Shown one piece after another: positions 1 through 6,676 of a stretch of DNA of 64,000 nucleotides. The stretch's first letter is position 1. The number at the start of each line of letters is the position of its first letter. The notes beneath the pieces were generated by a model. The model saw only the letters and a program-made list of their open reading frames with translations. It was not told the origin of the DNA and did no database searches. Location of the stretch: contig NZ_CP043839.1 of the NCBI RefSeq assembly GCF_032878955.1, forward strand, positions 806,001 through 870,000. The letters are read 5' to 3'. The position numbers and the translations under genes were made by a program. Origin of the DNA: Butyricimonas paravirosa (lineage in GTDB: Bacteria > Bacteroidota > Bacteroidia > Bacteroidales > Marinifilaceae).

Positions 1-266
1 ATGCCGCACCGTTCTTCAACGTGACAGGGGCAAATGTCTGTCTGGGTTCCGCTAAAATAGACAAGCCGAGAGATTTGACCTACAAAAACCTGTTGGAGTA
101 TTGGGAGAAGAAGTTCTGGCTGACGGAGTTTTCACACCTGGGCGGAGGGGGCAACCCGACCAGATCAAACCTGATATTGGTGACAAAGGCCGCAAAGGAC
201 AAGCCTTTCAACCTCGACGAACTGAAACCTTTGAATAACTTGAAATTGAAAGATATATTGAAATGA
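1..266 (+). CDS. PRTRC system protein B, C-terminal part
   Basis: The reading frame is open from base 3 (AAPFFNVTGANVCLG...) to the stop at 264-266, so this is the 3' end of a gene that starts before the window; the first internal ATG at 21 is not a real start. It resembles the C-terminus of PRTRC protein B, a protein of unknown biochemistry from the ParB-related, ThiF-related cassette found on plasmids and integrative elements. Its stop overlaps the start of the ThiF-like gene by 4 bp (ATGA), which indicates translational coupling. The family call rests mainly on that neighbour, so it is moderately sure. Confidence 0.6.
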   Translation, partial: AAPFFNVTGANVCLGSAKIDKPRDLTYKNLLEYWEKKFWLTEFSHLGGGGNPTRSNLILVTKAAKDKPFNLDELKPLNNLKLKDILK

Positions 267-1051
267 AAAGAGTACACTACATAGATAACTATCTGCTGAA
301 CCCGCAGCACCCGGTCACGGTGAACCTGATCGGCGCGGGAGGAACCGGCTCGCAGGTATTGACCTGTCTGGCACGGCTGGACGTGACATTGCGGGCACTC
401 GGACATCCGGGATTGTTCGTGACACTTTATGACCCGGACATAGTGACGGATGCCAACATCGGTCGCCAGCTTTTCGGCTGTTCCGACCTTGGACTGAACA
501 AGGCGCAATGCCTGATTACCCGAGTGAACAATTTCTTCGGCAATGACTGGAAAGCGGTACCGGATATTTTCCCGACCGTGCTGAAAGATGCCAGACGGGA
601 TGACATGGCGAATATCACCGTCACCTGTACCGACAACATCAAGTCACGGCTTGACTTATGGAACGTATTGAAAGCCGTGCCCACCTCGAATTACCGTGAT
701 TACGAAACACCGCTTTACTGGATGGATTTCGGGAACACACAAAGTACGGGTCAGGTTGTGTTGGGAACCATACCCAAGAAAATAAAACAGCCCGCTTCCG
801 AGTTGTACAAGACTGTCGATTCGTTGAAGGTCATTACCCGGTTCGTGAAATACGCGAGGGTGAAGGAGGCGGATTCAGGACCGAGCTGCTCCTTGGCGGA
901 GGCGTTGGAAAAGCAGGACTTGTTCATCAACTCCACACTGGCACAACTCGGATGCAATATCCTTTGGAAGATGTTCCGTAACGGGATGTTGGAACATCAC
1001 GGGCTGTTCCTTAATTTAGAAACGATGAAAGTGAATCCGATAATGATATAA
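263..1051 (+). CDS. PRTRC system ThiF/E1-like adenylating protein
   Basis: A 262-residue ThiF/MoeB/E1-superfamily protein, expected to bind ATP and possibly adenylate a partner. The N-terminal Rossmann nucleotide-binding loop is visible as IGAGGTGSQV (about residues 23-32), followed by the DPD...N..RQ motif (about 55-68) that contacts ATP in ThiF proteins. The length and the coupling to the preceding PRTRC B-like gene (4-bp overlap) fit the PRTRC ThiF-family protein. PRTRC cassettes travel with plasmids and conjugative elements; their function is not established. I see no obvious adenylation-thiolation cysteine pair. The gene ends the cassette and converges on the LytTR regulator. Confidence 0.8.
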   Translation: MKRVHYIDNYLLNPQHPVTVNLIGAGGTGSQVLTCLARLDVTLRALGHPGLFVTLYDPDIVTDANIGRQLFGCSDLGLNKAQCLITRVNNFFGNDWKAVPDIFPTVLKDARRDDMANITVTCTDNIKSRLDLWNVLKAVPTSNYRDYETPLYWMDFGNTQSTGQVVLGTIPKKIKQPASELYKTVDSLKVITRFVKYARVKEADSGPSCSLAEALEKQDLFINSTLAQLGCNILWKMFRNGMLEHHGLFLNLETMKVNPIMI

Positions 1052-1138
1052 CTTGTTTAAAAGAGGATGAGCCAAATGCAAATTTTGTAAGAATCAAATC
1101 TAAACGAACATAATTTCACTTTACGCACATGTTAATAA

Positions 1139-1894
1139 TTACCTGTCAATCCATTCCTTAAGCCTCTGCACCTTTTCCTTACTCACTTGTATTTCCGTTT
1201 TCGGATAACCTTTCAAACGGACAATCAACTTTCCTCCAAAATAATTACCGAGGAACAAAACGTGCTCTACATTGATAATATATTGGCGGTTTGCCCGGAA
1301 GAAATAGTCGGGATTCAGTTGGTGTTCAAGTTCATCCATTGACACATTGACCACTTCGGAAGTGCCGTTGTTAAGACGGAGATATACAATCTTGTTTTCT
1401 GTTTCGATGTGGTTGATGTCCGAAACGCGCACGGTCTTATATCCGTCACGGTAAGGAAGCAAGAAACGCTCCCGATAACGGAACTTGTTCTTCTGTAAGG
1501 CATCGAAAAGCTGCTGTAGGTTTTCGTCGGTGTAATTCTTACCGGCTTTGGCCGCCTTGTCAATGGCCGCTTCAAGTTCATCCGAATCCAACGGTTTCAG
1601 AAGATAGTCGAAACTGTTGAACTTGAATGCTTGTACCGCATATTCGTCGTATGCGGTGGTAAATATGATGGGTATGGTTGCCGGGGCATATTTTAGAGCT
1701 TCGAAACTCAAACCGTCAGTCAAACGGATATCCGCCAGAATGAGGTTTGTGGTTTTGCCGGATTGAAAGAATTCGACCGTCTCTTTGATGCTGGCAAGAG
1801 GGCCTTCGACAATAAATGTTCTGTCAATGTCGTTCAGCAGCCTTATGAGGCGTTTGGCATTGCGTGGCTCGTCTTCAAGAATCAGTATGTTCAT
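1139..1894 (-). CDS. LytTR-family response regulator
   Basis: A 251-residue regulator with an N-terminal receiver domain (acidic pair E7/D8, phospho-acceptor D55 in LILADIRLTDG, conserved K100 in LLKPLD) and a C-terminal LytTR DNA-binding domain (about 145-250, with the FFRANRQYIIN signature). It is the partner of the kinase encoded directly upstream, whose 3' end overlaps it by 20 bp, so the two are co-translated. LytTR proteins bind pairs of short repeats; the repeats at 3039-3189 upstream of the kinase are candidate sites. The likely regulon is the envelope protein set at 3.3-5.3 kb, but this is inference from position. Confidence 0.9.
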   Translation of the reverse strand: MNILILEDEPRNAKRLIRLLNDIDRTFIVEGPLASIKETVEFFQSGKTTNLILADIRLTDGLSFEALKYAPATIPIIFTTAYDEYAVQAFKFNSFDYLLKPLDSDELEAAIDKAAKAGKNYTDENLQQLFDALQKNKFRYRERFLLPYRDGYKTVRVSDINHIETENKIVYLRLNNGTSEVVNVSMDELEHQLNPDYFFRANRQYIINVEHVLFLGNYFGGKLIVRLKGYPKTEIQVSKEKVQRLKEWIDR

Positions 1895-2966
1895 AGGGGA
1901 TGGTGTTTTTTATGATGGGCAGACTTACCGAATAGAAGTTTTCGGCATTCTCTATCTTGACCTTTTTATCACAAAGCAAAGCGTATCGTTCTGTGATATT
2001 TTTAAGTCCTAAACCGGTTGATTCGATTGGGGACATCAAAGGTGACTTAAGATTGCTGACTGTTATATAATCATCGGACAGCTTTATGTCGATGACCAGC
2101 GGATGTTCAGATGAAAAGCTGTTATGTTTTATTGCGTTTTCCACAAGAAGCTGCAATACAGCCGGTGGAAGAAAACCTTTGCATTGTCTGACGCCCGGAC
2201 TTACTTTTGCAATGACACCTTCGTCGTGGCGCACTTTCATCAAGTACAAGTATGAATCAAGAAACTTGATTTCGTCCGCGACAGGTATCAGGTTTCGGTC
2301 CAAGTTGGTGATGATGTATCGGTATACTTTCGACAGATTGCTCAGGAATTTTCCGGCAAGTCCGCTATCCTCCTCAATCAGCTCCAGCAGATTGTTGAAG
2401 TTGTTGAACATGAAATGCGGATTGATTTGCAGTTTCAGGGAATTGAGCTGTGACTGCAAGGCTATCTCCTTTTCTTTCATCAGTGCCATTTCAAGTGCCT
2501 GTTTCTCGTTGCGTGCCTTGATGTAAAACTGAAGATAGAACGTGTTGGCATAGACGCTTGACAAGAATGTGGAAATCATGGCAAAAGTATATGCGCCTTT
2601 CATGTTGAGGAGCTCGTCAAGAAGCCCGTTGCCGTTTTCACCCCATAAGAAGTTGAACAAAGAAATCATGCCGAATGCGACAACGTTGTTCAGGGTAAAA
2701 AGGCAGGAAGCATAGACAATCACCCACACATAAGATGTCCTAAATGGCAATACCCTAAAGACCAAAAAGGAAAATCCTAAAGAGATGTAGGTAAACAGCA
2801 TACACAACAGATAATCGATGATATAATCGGCTATTGCCATCTCCGGTAATTGGCCGGCGGTTTCATCATCGAGTATAAACCACAGAATGAGGTAGAGCAT
2901 ATAGGAAACGGTTGATAACAACAGACCGTTCTTCCAATTCATTATTTTTATATTCTCGTTGGCCAT
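1875..2966 (-). CDS. LytS/YehU-type sensor histidine kinase
   Basis: A 363-residue membrane kinase. Four hydrophobic segments (about residues 15-31, 46-72, 78-102 and 127-145) are followed by a short coiled coil (about 150-178), the His_kinase motif with phospho-acceptor H184 (LQINPHFMFNNFNNL) and an HATPase domain with VENAIKHN and GLGLKN boxes. This is the type that pairs with LytTR regulators, matching the downstream overlapping gene. A -7 box (TAnnTTTG on the minus strand) at 2975-2982 lies only 9 bp before the upstream ATG. The second methionine (residue 9, MNWKNG, at 2942) would leave a normal leader and may be the true start. Confidence 0.88.
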   Translation of the reverse strand: MANENIKIMNWKNGLLLSTVSYMLYLILWFILDDETAGQLPEMAIADYIIDYLLCMLFTYISLGFSFLVFRVLPFRTSYVWVIVYASCLFTLNNVVAFGMISLFNFLWGENGNGLLDELLNMKGAYTFAMISTFLSSVYANTFYLQFYIKARNEKQALEMALMKEKEIALQSQLNSLKLQINPHFMFNNFNNLLELIEEDSGLAGKFLSNLSKVYRYIITNLDRNLIPVADEIKFLDSYLYLMKVRHDEGVIAKVSPGVRQCKGFLPPAVLQLLVENAIKHNSFSSEHPLVIDIKLSDDYITVSNLKSPLMSPIESTGLGLKNITERYALLCDKKVKIENAENFYSVSLPIIKNTIPYEHTDS

Positions 2967-2974
2967 ATCAGATA

Positions 2975-2982
2975 CAAAGTTA
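2975..2982 (-). promoter_or_regulatory. -7 box for the sensor kinase
   Basis: CAAAGTTA on the plus strand reads TAACTTTG on the minus strand, matching the Bacteroidetes TAnnTTTG box. No clear -33 TTTG was seen. Confidence 0.45.
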
Positions 2983-3038
2983 CTTCATATTCCGCAAAAA
3001 TAGGGATTTACATCTTTAGTTGATAGGATAAAACCGAC

Positions 3039-3189
3039 TGAAACGGATAAAATCACCATTGAAGTGATGAAAATGAATGTTGAAACGGATGGAGTTGCAC
3101 TTTATGTTTGCCGAAATACCATTTAGAAAATCTGTTTTTCAAAATAAACCGCCTATTTGGGCGGTTCAGATATAAATTTATCCGTTTCA
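3039..3189. repeat. Three copies of TGAAACGGAT, candidate operator
   Basis: TGAAACGGAT occurs at 3039-3048 and 3081-3090, 42 bp apart (about four helical turns), and inverted (ATCCGTTTCA) at 3180-3189. A hairpin AACCGCC/GGCGGTT sits at 3147-3153/3160-3166. The cluster lies between the divergent LytTR kinase operon and the secreted-protein genes, a good place for the regulator to bind. Binding is inference. Confidence 0.4.
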
Positions 3190-3224
3190 GCCGAATTTTA
3201 CTGTTACAGCCAAAGCAACACGGG

Positions 3225-3232
3225 TAATTTTG
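3225..3232 (+). promoter_or_regulatory. -7 box for the 3292 gene
   Basis: TAATTTTG matches TAnnTTTG. The implied transcription start near 3239 favours the ATG at 3292 (about 53-nt leader) over the one at 3256. Confidence 0.5.
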
Positions 3233-3291
3233 CATCCATATAGGGTAAATACCGCATGATAAAGTCTGAATCAACCAAATTTTTAAGTAGC

Positions 3292-3939
3292 ATGAAACAT
3301 TTAAGTTTTTTGAGAAGACATGCCAATATAGTATTCTGCTTACTTTTGTGTCTTGTCTATCAGAGAGCTGAATCTAAAGAATTGTTTGAAAACAATTCTT
3401 TAGATACTTGCTATGTGTTAGCTATTGCAAATGTCGATTTAACAACGGATTTGCAAAAAAAATATGAAGAGAGGAACATTGCAACGTCTGCGATTGTCGG
3501 ATACAGCTTTAGTGATGATGAGGTGAAAATTTATTTGTTGGATGACAGGTATGATTTTGATCTGTATTCTATCCAGAAAGGAGATAGCATAACTTTACAT
3601 TATCCTCATACGTCACAAGAGAAAGAGAAGAAAGCAATAGCTATACATAATCACAGTTTCCAAGAACGTATCAGAAAGAATGATAGCATCTATATTGATA
3701 TTGATTTTTGGAATATTGAGAAGAAATTGAGTTTGCCCCCTTCTTTGGACGATGGCCTGTTCCTTAAATGGGAAATCGCAAAACGACGCTTTATAAAGCA
3801 TATAGTAAAAGATAGCCAAGGCTTCCATAAATTAGATGTTGAGAACGAAGATGATTTACGTTTGTCCAAGCGTACATTCGGCCAGTTATATTGTATGTAC
3901 ATATTGGCACATAATGAGACCATGAGGCATGAAAAGTAA
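3292..3939 (+). CDS. Secreted protein of unknown function
   Basis: 215 residues from the ATG at 3292; the frame is also open from an ATG at 3256, which adds 12 polar residues. The 3292 start is preferred because it begins directly with a signal peptide (MKHLSFLRRHANIVFCLLLCLVYQRAES) and fits the -7 box at 3225. The mature part is hydrophilic with many aspartates and lysines and contains no domain I recognise. It is the first of three co-directional envelope genes divergent from the LytTR two-component system, which suggests common control. Confidence 0.65.
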   Translation: MKHLSFLRRHANIVFCLLLCLVYQRAESKELFENNSLDTCYVLAIANVDLTTDLQKKYEERNIATSAIVGYSFSDDEVKIYLLDDRYDFDLYSIQKGDSITLHYPHTSQEKEKKAIAIHNHSFQERIRKNDSIYIDIDFWNIEKKLSLPPSLDDGLFLKWEIAKRRFIKHIVKDSQGFHKLDVENEDDLRLSKRTFGQLYCMYILAHNETMRHEK

Positions 3940-3969
3940 CTTATTTGTTTTTTTATAAATGATTTTTGT

Positions 3970-4644
3970 ATGAAGAAAATTCTATTGACATTGCTTCTCG
4001 CCCTGCCATTCTGCATGGTGGCGAAAGCACAAGATTTCAGAGTGGGAATAACGGGAGGTTACAATCTCAGTTCTCCAAGTGGTTACAAATCTCAGTCCGG
4101 TTTTCATGTCGGTGTAAAGGGAGAACTTGGTCTTCCTATAGTGACAAAAGGCCTTTACATGGACTTCGGATTGATGCTCTCTTCACATGGCTGGAAGAGT
4201 CCGGGATACTATTACGACGGTAACTATAACCCCTCTGCAGGCGAAAAACCGGACAAACCATCATCTGGCTATACTTCAGACAATAAGTGTACCCCTTACT
4301 ACCTGAATATTCCCATCCATATCGGTTACAAGTTTCCCGTAGGACGGAACGTCAGTTTGTTCATCAACGCTGGACCATATTTTAACATCGGCCTGTTTGG
4401 TAAAGCAAAAGAAACCATCACTCCCGATAAGGGAACTGCCACGACAAAAGAGATGGTAGGCAATGTGTTCAGTGACAAGATGCTTAATCGCTTCGATTGG
4501 GGGCTGGGATTCCGTGCCGGAACGGAGATTGCCCGCCATATCCAGCTTTCCATTGGGTATGATTGGGGGATGAAGAATATAAACAAGAGTGGTGTGGACA
4601 ACAAGAACAGGACATTTGTGGCATCTTGCGCTTATATGTTCTGA
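3970..4644 (+). CDS. Outer membrane beta-barrel protein (PorT/OMP_b-brl-like)
   Basis: A 224-residue protein with a clear signal peptide (MKKILLTLLLALPFCMVAKAQ, cleavage after AQ). The mature part alternates glycine/aromatic-rich strands (FRVGITGGYNLS, FHVGVKGELGLP, YYLNIPIHIGYKFPV, NVSLFINAGPYFNIG, WGLGFRAGTEI, IQLSIGYDWGM) and ends in an aromatic residue (CAYMF), the normal pattern for an 8-stranded outer membrane barrel of the Bacteroidetes PorT-like family. It sits 30 bp after the secreted protein gene. Role unknown, perhaps envelope stress or assembly; the family is large and poorly defined. Confidence 0.8.
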   Translation: MKKILLTLLLALPFCMVAKAQDFRVGITGGYNLSSPSGYKSQSGFHVGVKGELGLPIVTKGLYMDFGLMLSSHGWKSPGYYYDGNYNPSAGEKPDKPSSGYTSDNKCTPYYLNIPIHIGYKFPVGRNVSLFINAGPYFNIGLFGKAKETITPDKGTATTKEMVGNVFSDKMLNRFDWGLGFRAGTEIARHIQLSIGYDWGMKNINKSGVDNKNRTFVASCAYMF

Positions 4645-4659
4645 AATAGGTATTCGCAA

Positions 4660-5325
4660 ATGACAAAAGCCATGAAAGTTTTCACGTATATCATGATGGT
4701 TGGGGCACTCTGTTGTTTGTTCTGCTACTCTAAAGAAAAAGAAGATGCACCAACAGGTGCTACATTCAATAAAACATTTGTTACTGGTTATTTGACACCC
4801 GAATCTATTGTCATATCAAAAATGAATTCAGGAATTAAAATCACGTTTAAGGGGGATTTGATTACTTCTGGTAGGAGTTTTGATGCTTTATCAATATATT
4901 ACAATGATTTATCTTATAATAGATATACTATTGATGGACCACGTACGGCAATTAATGATAGTATATACAAGATTGAAGTCTACACTGTCGAGAATTTTGA
5001 TGCATCGCATCCTGCTGGAAGTGATATTTCAGATTTGATAGAATGTAGGTATATTTCTTATTATGATTACATACAAAGTGGTTATAAGAAAGAAGATAAA
5101 GATGTTGGACAATATATAGATATGACAGAATATTGGGGAATTGAAGGAGCAAAGATGCTGAAAGATGAACTTACGAAAATAAATAATAGAAATACGAAGC
5201 TTATTGCACCAACCCTTGTTTTAAAATTCAAAAAAGAGCCAGAGAATAAAGGAAAATTCCAATTCAATTTAGTCTTTCATTTGGAAGAAAAAGAAATAAA
5301 AGATTCCATTGAATATGAATTTTAA
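4660..5325 (+). CDS. Putative lipoprotein, unknown function
   Basis: 221 residues. The N-terminus (MTKAMKVFTYIMMVGALCCLFCYSKEKED) is a hydrophobic signal segment with cysteines at about 18, 19 and 22 and a following acidic/lysine stretch, like a Bacteroidales lipoprotein exported to the surface, although the lipobox is not canonical. The rest is beta-rich and hydrophilic and resembles the uncharacterised Bacteroidales lipoproteins of the DUF5034 type, a weak recollection rather than a firm match. The gene lies 15 bp after the beta-barrel gene, likely in the same operon. Its lower GC than its neighbours suggests separate origin. Confidence 0.55.
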   Translation: MTKAMKVFTYIMMVGALCCLFCYSKEKEDAPTGATFNKTFVTGYLTPESIVISKMNSGIKITFKGDLITSGRSFDALSIYYNDLSYNRYTIDGPRTAINDSIYKIEVYTVENFDASHPAGSDISDLIECRYISYYDYIQSGYKKEDKDVGQYIDMTEYWGIEGAKMLKDELTKINNRNTKLIAPTLVLKFKKEPENKGKFQFNLVFHLEEKEIKDSIEYEF

Positions 5326-5368
5326 TATAAAACTATTCAAGTTTAGCTTTAAGATTTAAAGTATCATT

Positions 5369-5938
5369 ATGTGGAAACAGAAATTGAAAATTTGCGGTAT
5401 TAATCTGGCGGCATATATTGTGGTTCTCATTATCATGGCTATGTTGTCCGTTTGCTCCCGATTGTACGGGCAAGAAAAACCAATGTTGTCCCCTGAACAT
5501 ACCAAACGGATTGCACCGGGCATTGACACCACCAAACTGCCGTCTTTTGAATATGGAAAGTCATTTCTGTCTCCACATTTTGGTATCATTCACAAGAAGC
5601 CTGAAATGCTTTTGAATTTTCGCCCTGATTACACGTTAGCCTATTATACGCAAGAGAATCCGTTCCAGTCGGGTCTGCCCACCGTCGCCTATTGCGCAGA
5701 CCAGCTCTGCATGTCGGCAGGCTATTTGGGTGACCTGGTGAGAAGACACACCGGCGATACCGCCATCAACTACATCCATCGGTTTATCCTGCAAAAAGCG
5801 AAAAGCCTCCTCTCCGCTGGCAAAACCATCACCGAAGTTGCCTACGACCTTGGCTTTGCCTATCCGCAACACCTCAGCCGCCTATTCAAGAAAAAGGAGG
5901 GCCTTTCACCCTCCGAGTATGTGAATGGCATTCGATAG
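5369..5938 (+). CDS. Chimeric protein: membrane/secreted N-terminus fused to AraC HTH domain
   Basis: 189 residues. The first third (MWKQKLKICGINLAAYIVVLIIMAMLSVCSRLYGQ) is a membrane anchor or signal peptide, followed by about 60 residues of unknown type. From about residue 95 it is an AraC/XylS C-terminal domain: the short helical lead-in, first HTH (MSAGYLGDLVRRHTG) and second HTH (ITEVAYDLGFAYPQHLSRLFKKKEGLSPSEY). Normal AraC regulators are about 280-300 residues and cytoplasmic, and the usual N-terminal cupin is absent. It is either a deletion fusion between a small envelope gene and a regulator, or a membrane-tethered DNA-binding protein. No frameshift is visible. Confidence 0.65.
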   Translation: MWKQKLKICGINLAAYIVVLIIMAMLSVCSRLYGQEKPMLSPEHTKRIAPGIDTTKLPSFEYGKSFLSPHFGIIHKKPEMLLNFRPDYTLAYYTQENPFQSGLPTVAYCADQLCMSAGYLGDLVRRHTGDTAINYIHRFILQKAKSLLSAGKTITEVAYDLGFAYPQHLSRLFKKKEGLSPSEYVNGIR

Positions 5939-5988
5939 AAATGCAATAAAATCTTCACAACTTGTTAAAAGCGTACTGCTTGCTCAAT

Positions 5989-6555
5989 TCACTCGTCAAT
6001 ACGCTTGATGACTCGTGCTGGGACACCGCCGACAATCGTATTGGCCGGTACGTCTTTGGTCACAACGGCTCCGGCGGCTACAACGGCATTGTCGCCAATC
6101 GTCACGCCTTGCAGGATGGTGGCGTTGGAGCCGACCCATACCTTTTTGCCTAACCTAATCGGGGCAGGACGGGTGACACCCCTTCTTTCCGGTGGTAGTT
6201 CGTGGTTAAGCGTGGCAAACACCACATTGTGTCCAATCTGACATCCATCGCCAAGGGTCACTCCACCATGATCCTGAAAATGGCAACAGGCATTGATAAA
6301 CACACCTTCACCCACAGAGATGTTCTTTCCAAAATCCGCATACAACGGGGGAAACACACGAAGCGATTGGGGCACTTGATAACCGAATAATTCGGAAAGC
6401 AGTTCACGCACCTCATCGGCCGTATGATAGGCGGTGTTCAGACGGAAGGTGACACGACGGGCCTCTTCACTCATCTCATGCATAAACCCATGGATCTCAT
6501 CCGTATCAAGTGCCTTTCCTGTCCTTACGTAAGCTTTAAATTCTGTTATTGTCAT
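5989..6555 (-). CDS. Sugar O-acetyltransferase (maltose/NodL-type, left-handed beta helix)
   Basis: A 188-residue hexapeptide acyltransferase of the Maa/NodL/LacA family, which transfers acetyl from acetyl-CoA to a sugar. The N-terminal helical Mac domain (about 5-55) is followed by hexapeptide turns (FGKNISVGEGVFINACCHFQD, GGVTLGDGCQIGHNV) and the terminal coil with the CoA-binding signature (GKKVWVGSNATILQGVTIGDNAVVAAGAVVTKDVP). The likely catalytic histidine is in FATLNHELPP. Length is normal. It lies 121 bp downstream of the GH127 gene on the same strand but has its own -7 box at 6588-6595. Confidence 0.9.
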   Translation of the reverse strand: MTITEFKAYVRTGKALDTDEIHGFMHEMSEEARRVTFRLNTAYHTADEVRELLSELFGYQVPQSLRVFPPLYADFGKNISVGEGVFINACCHFQDHGGVTLGDGCQIGHNVVFATLNHELPPERRGVTRPAPIRLGKKVWVGSNATILQGVTIGDNAVVAAGAVVTKDVPANTIVGGVPARVIKRIDE

Positions 6556-6587
6556 CGTATCTATTACATTTTATGCTTTCAACGATG

Positions 6588-6595
6588 CAAAAATA
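6588..6595 (-). promoter_or_regulatory. -7 box for the sugar acetyltransferase
   Basis: CAAAAATA on the plus strand reads TATTTTTG on the minus strand (TAnnTTTG), 32 bp before the ATG at 6555. Confidence 0.45.
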
Positions 6596-6676
6596 CGACA
6601 CCAAACACCTCTCTCCCCTACCCTTATTATGGAAATAATTACCATTTTTGTGGATGGGAGCACAAGATGCTAAGAT

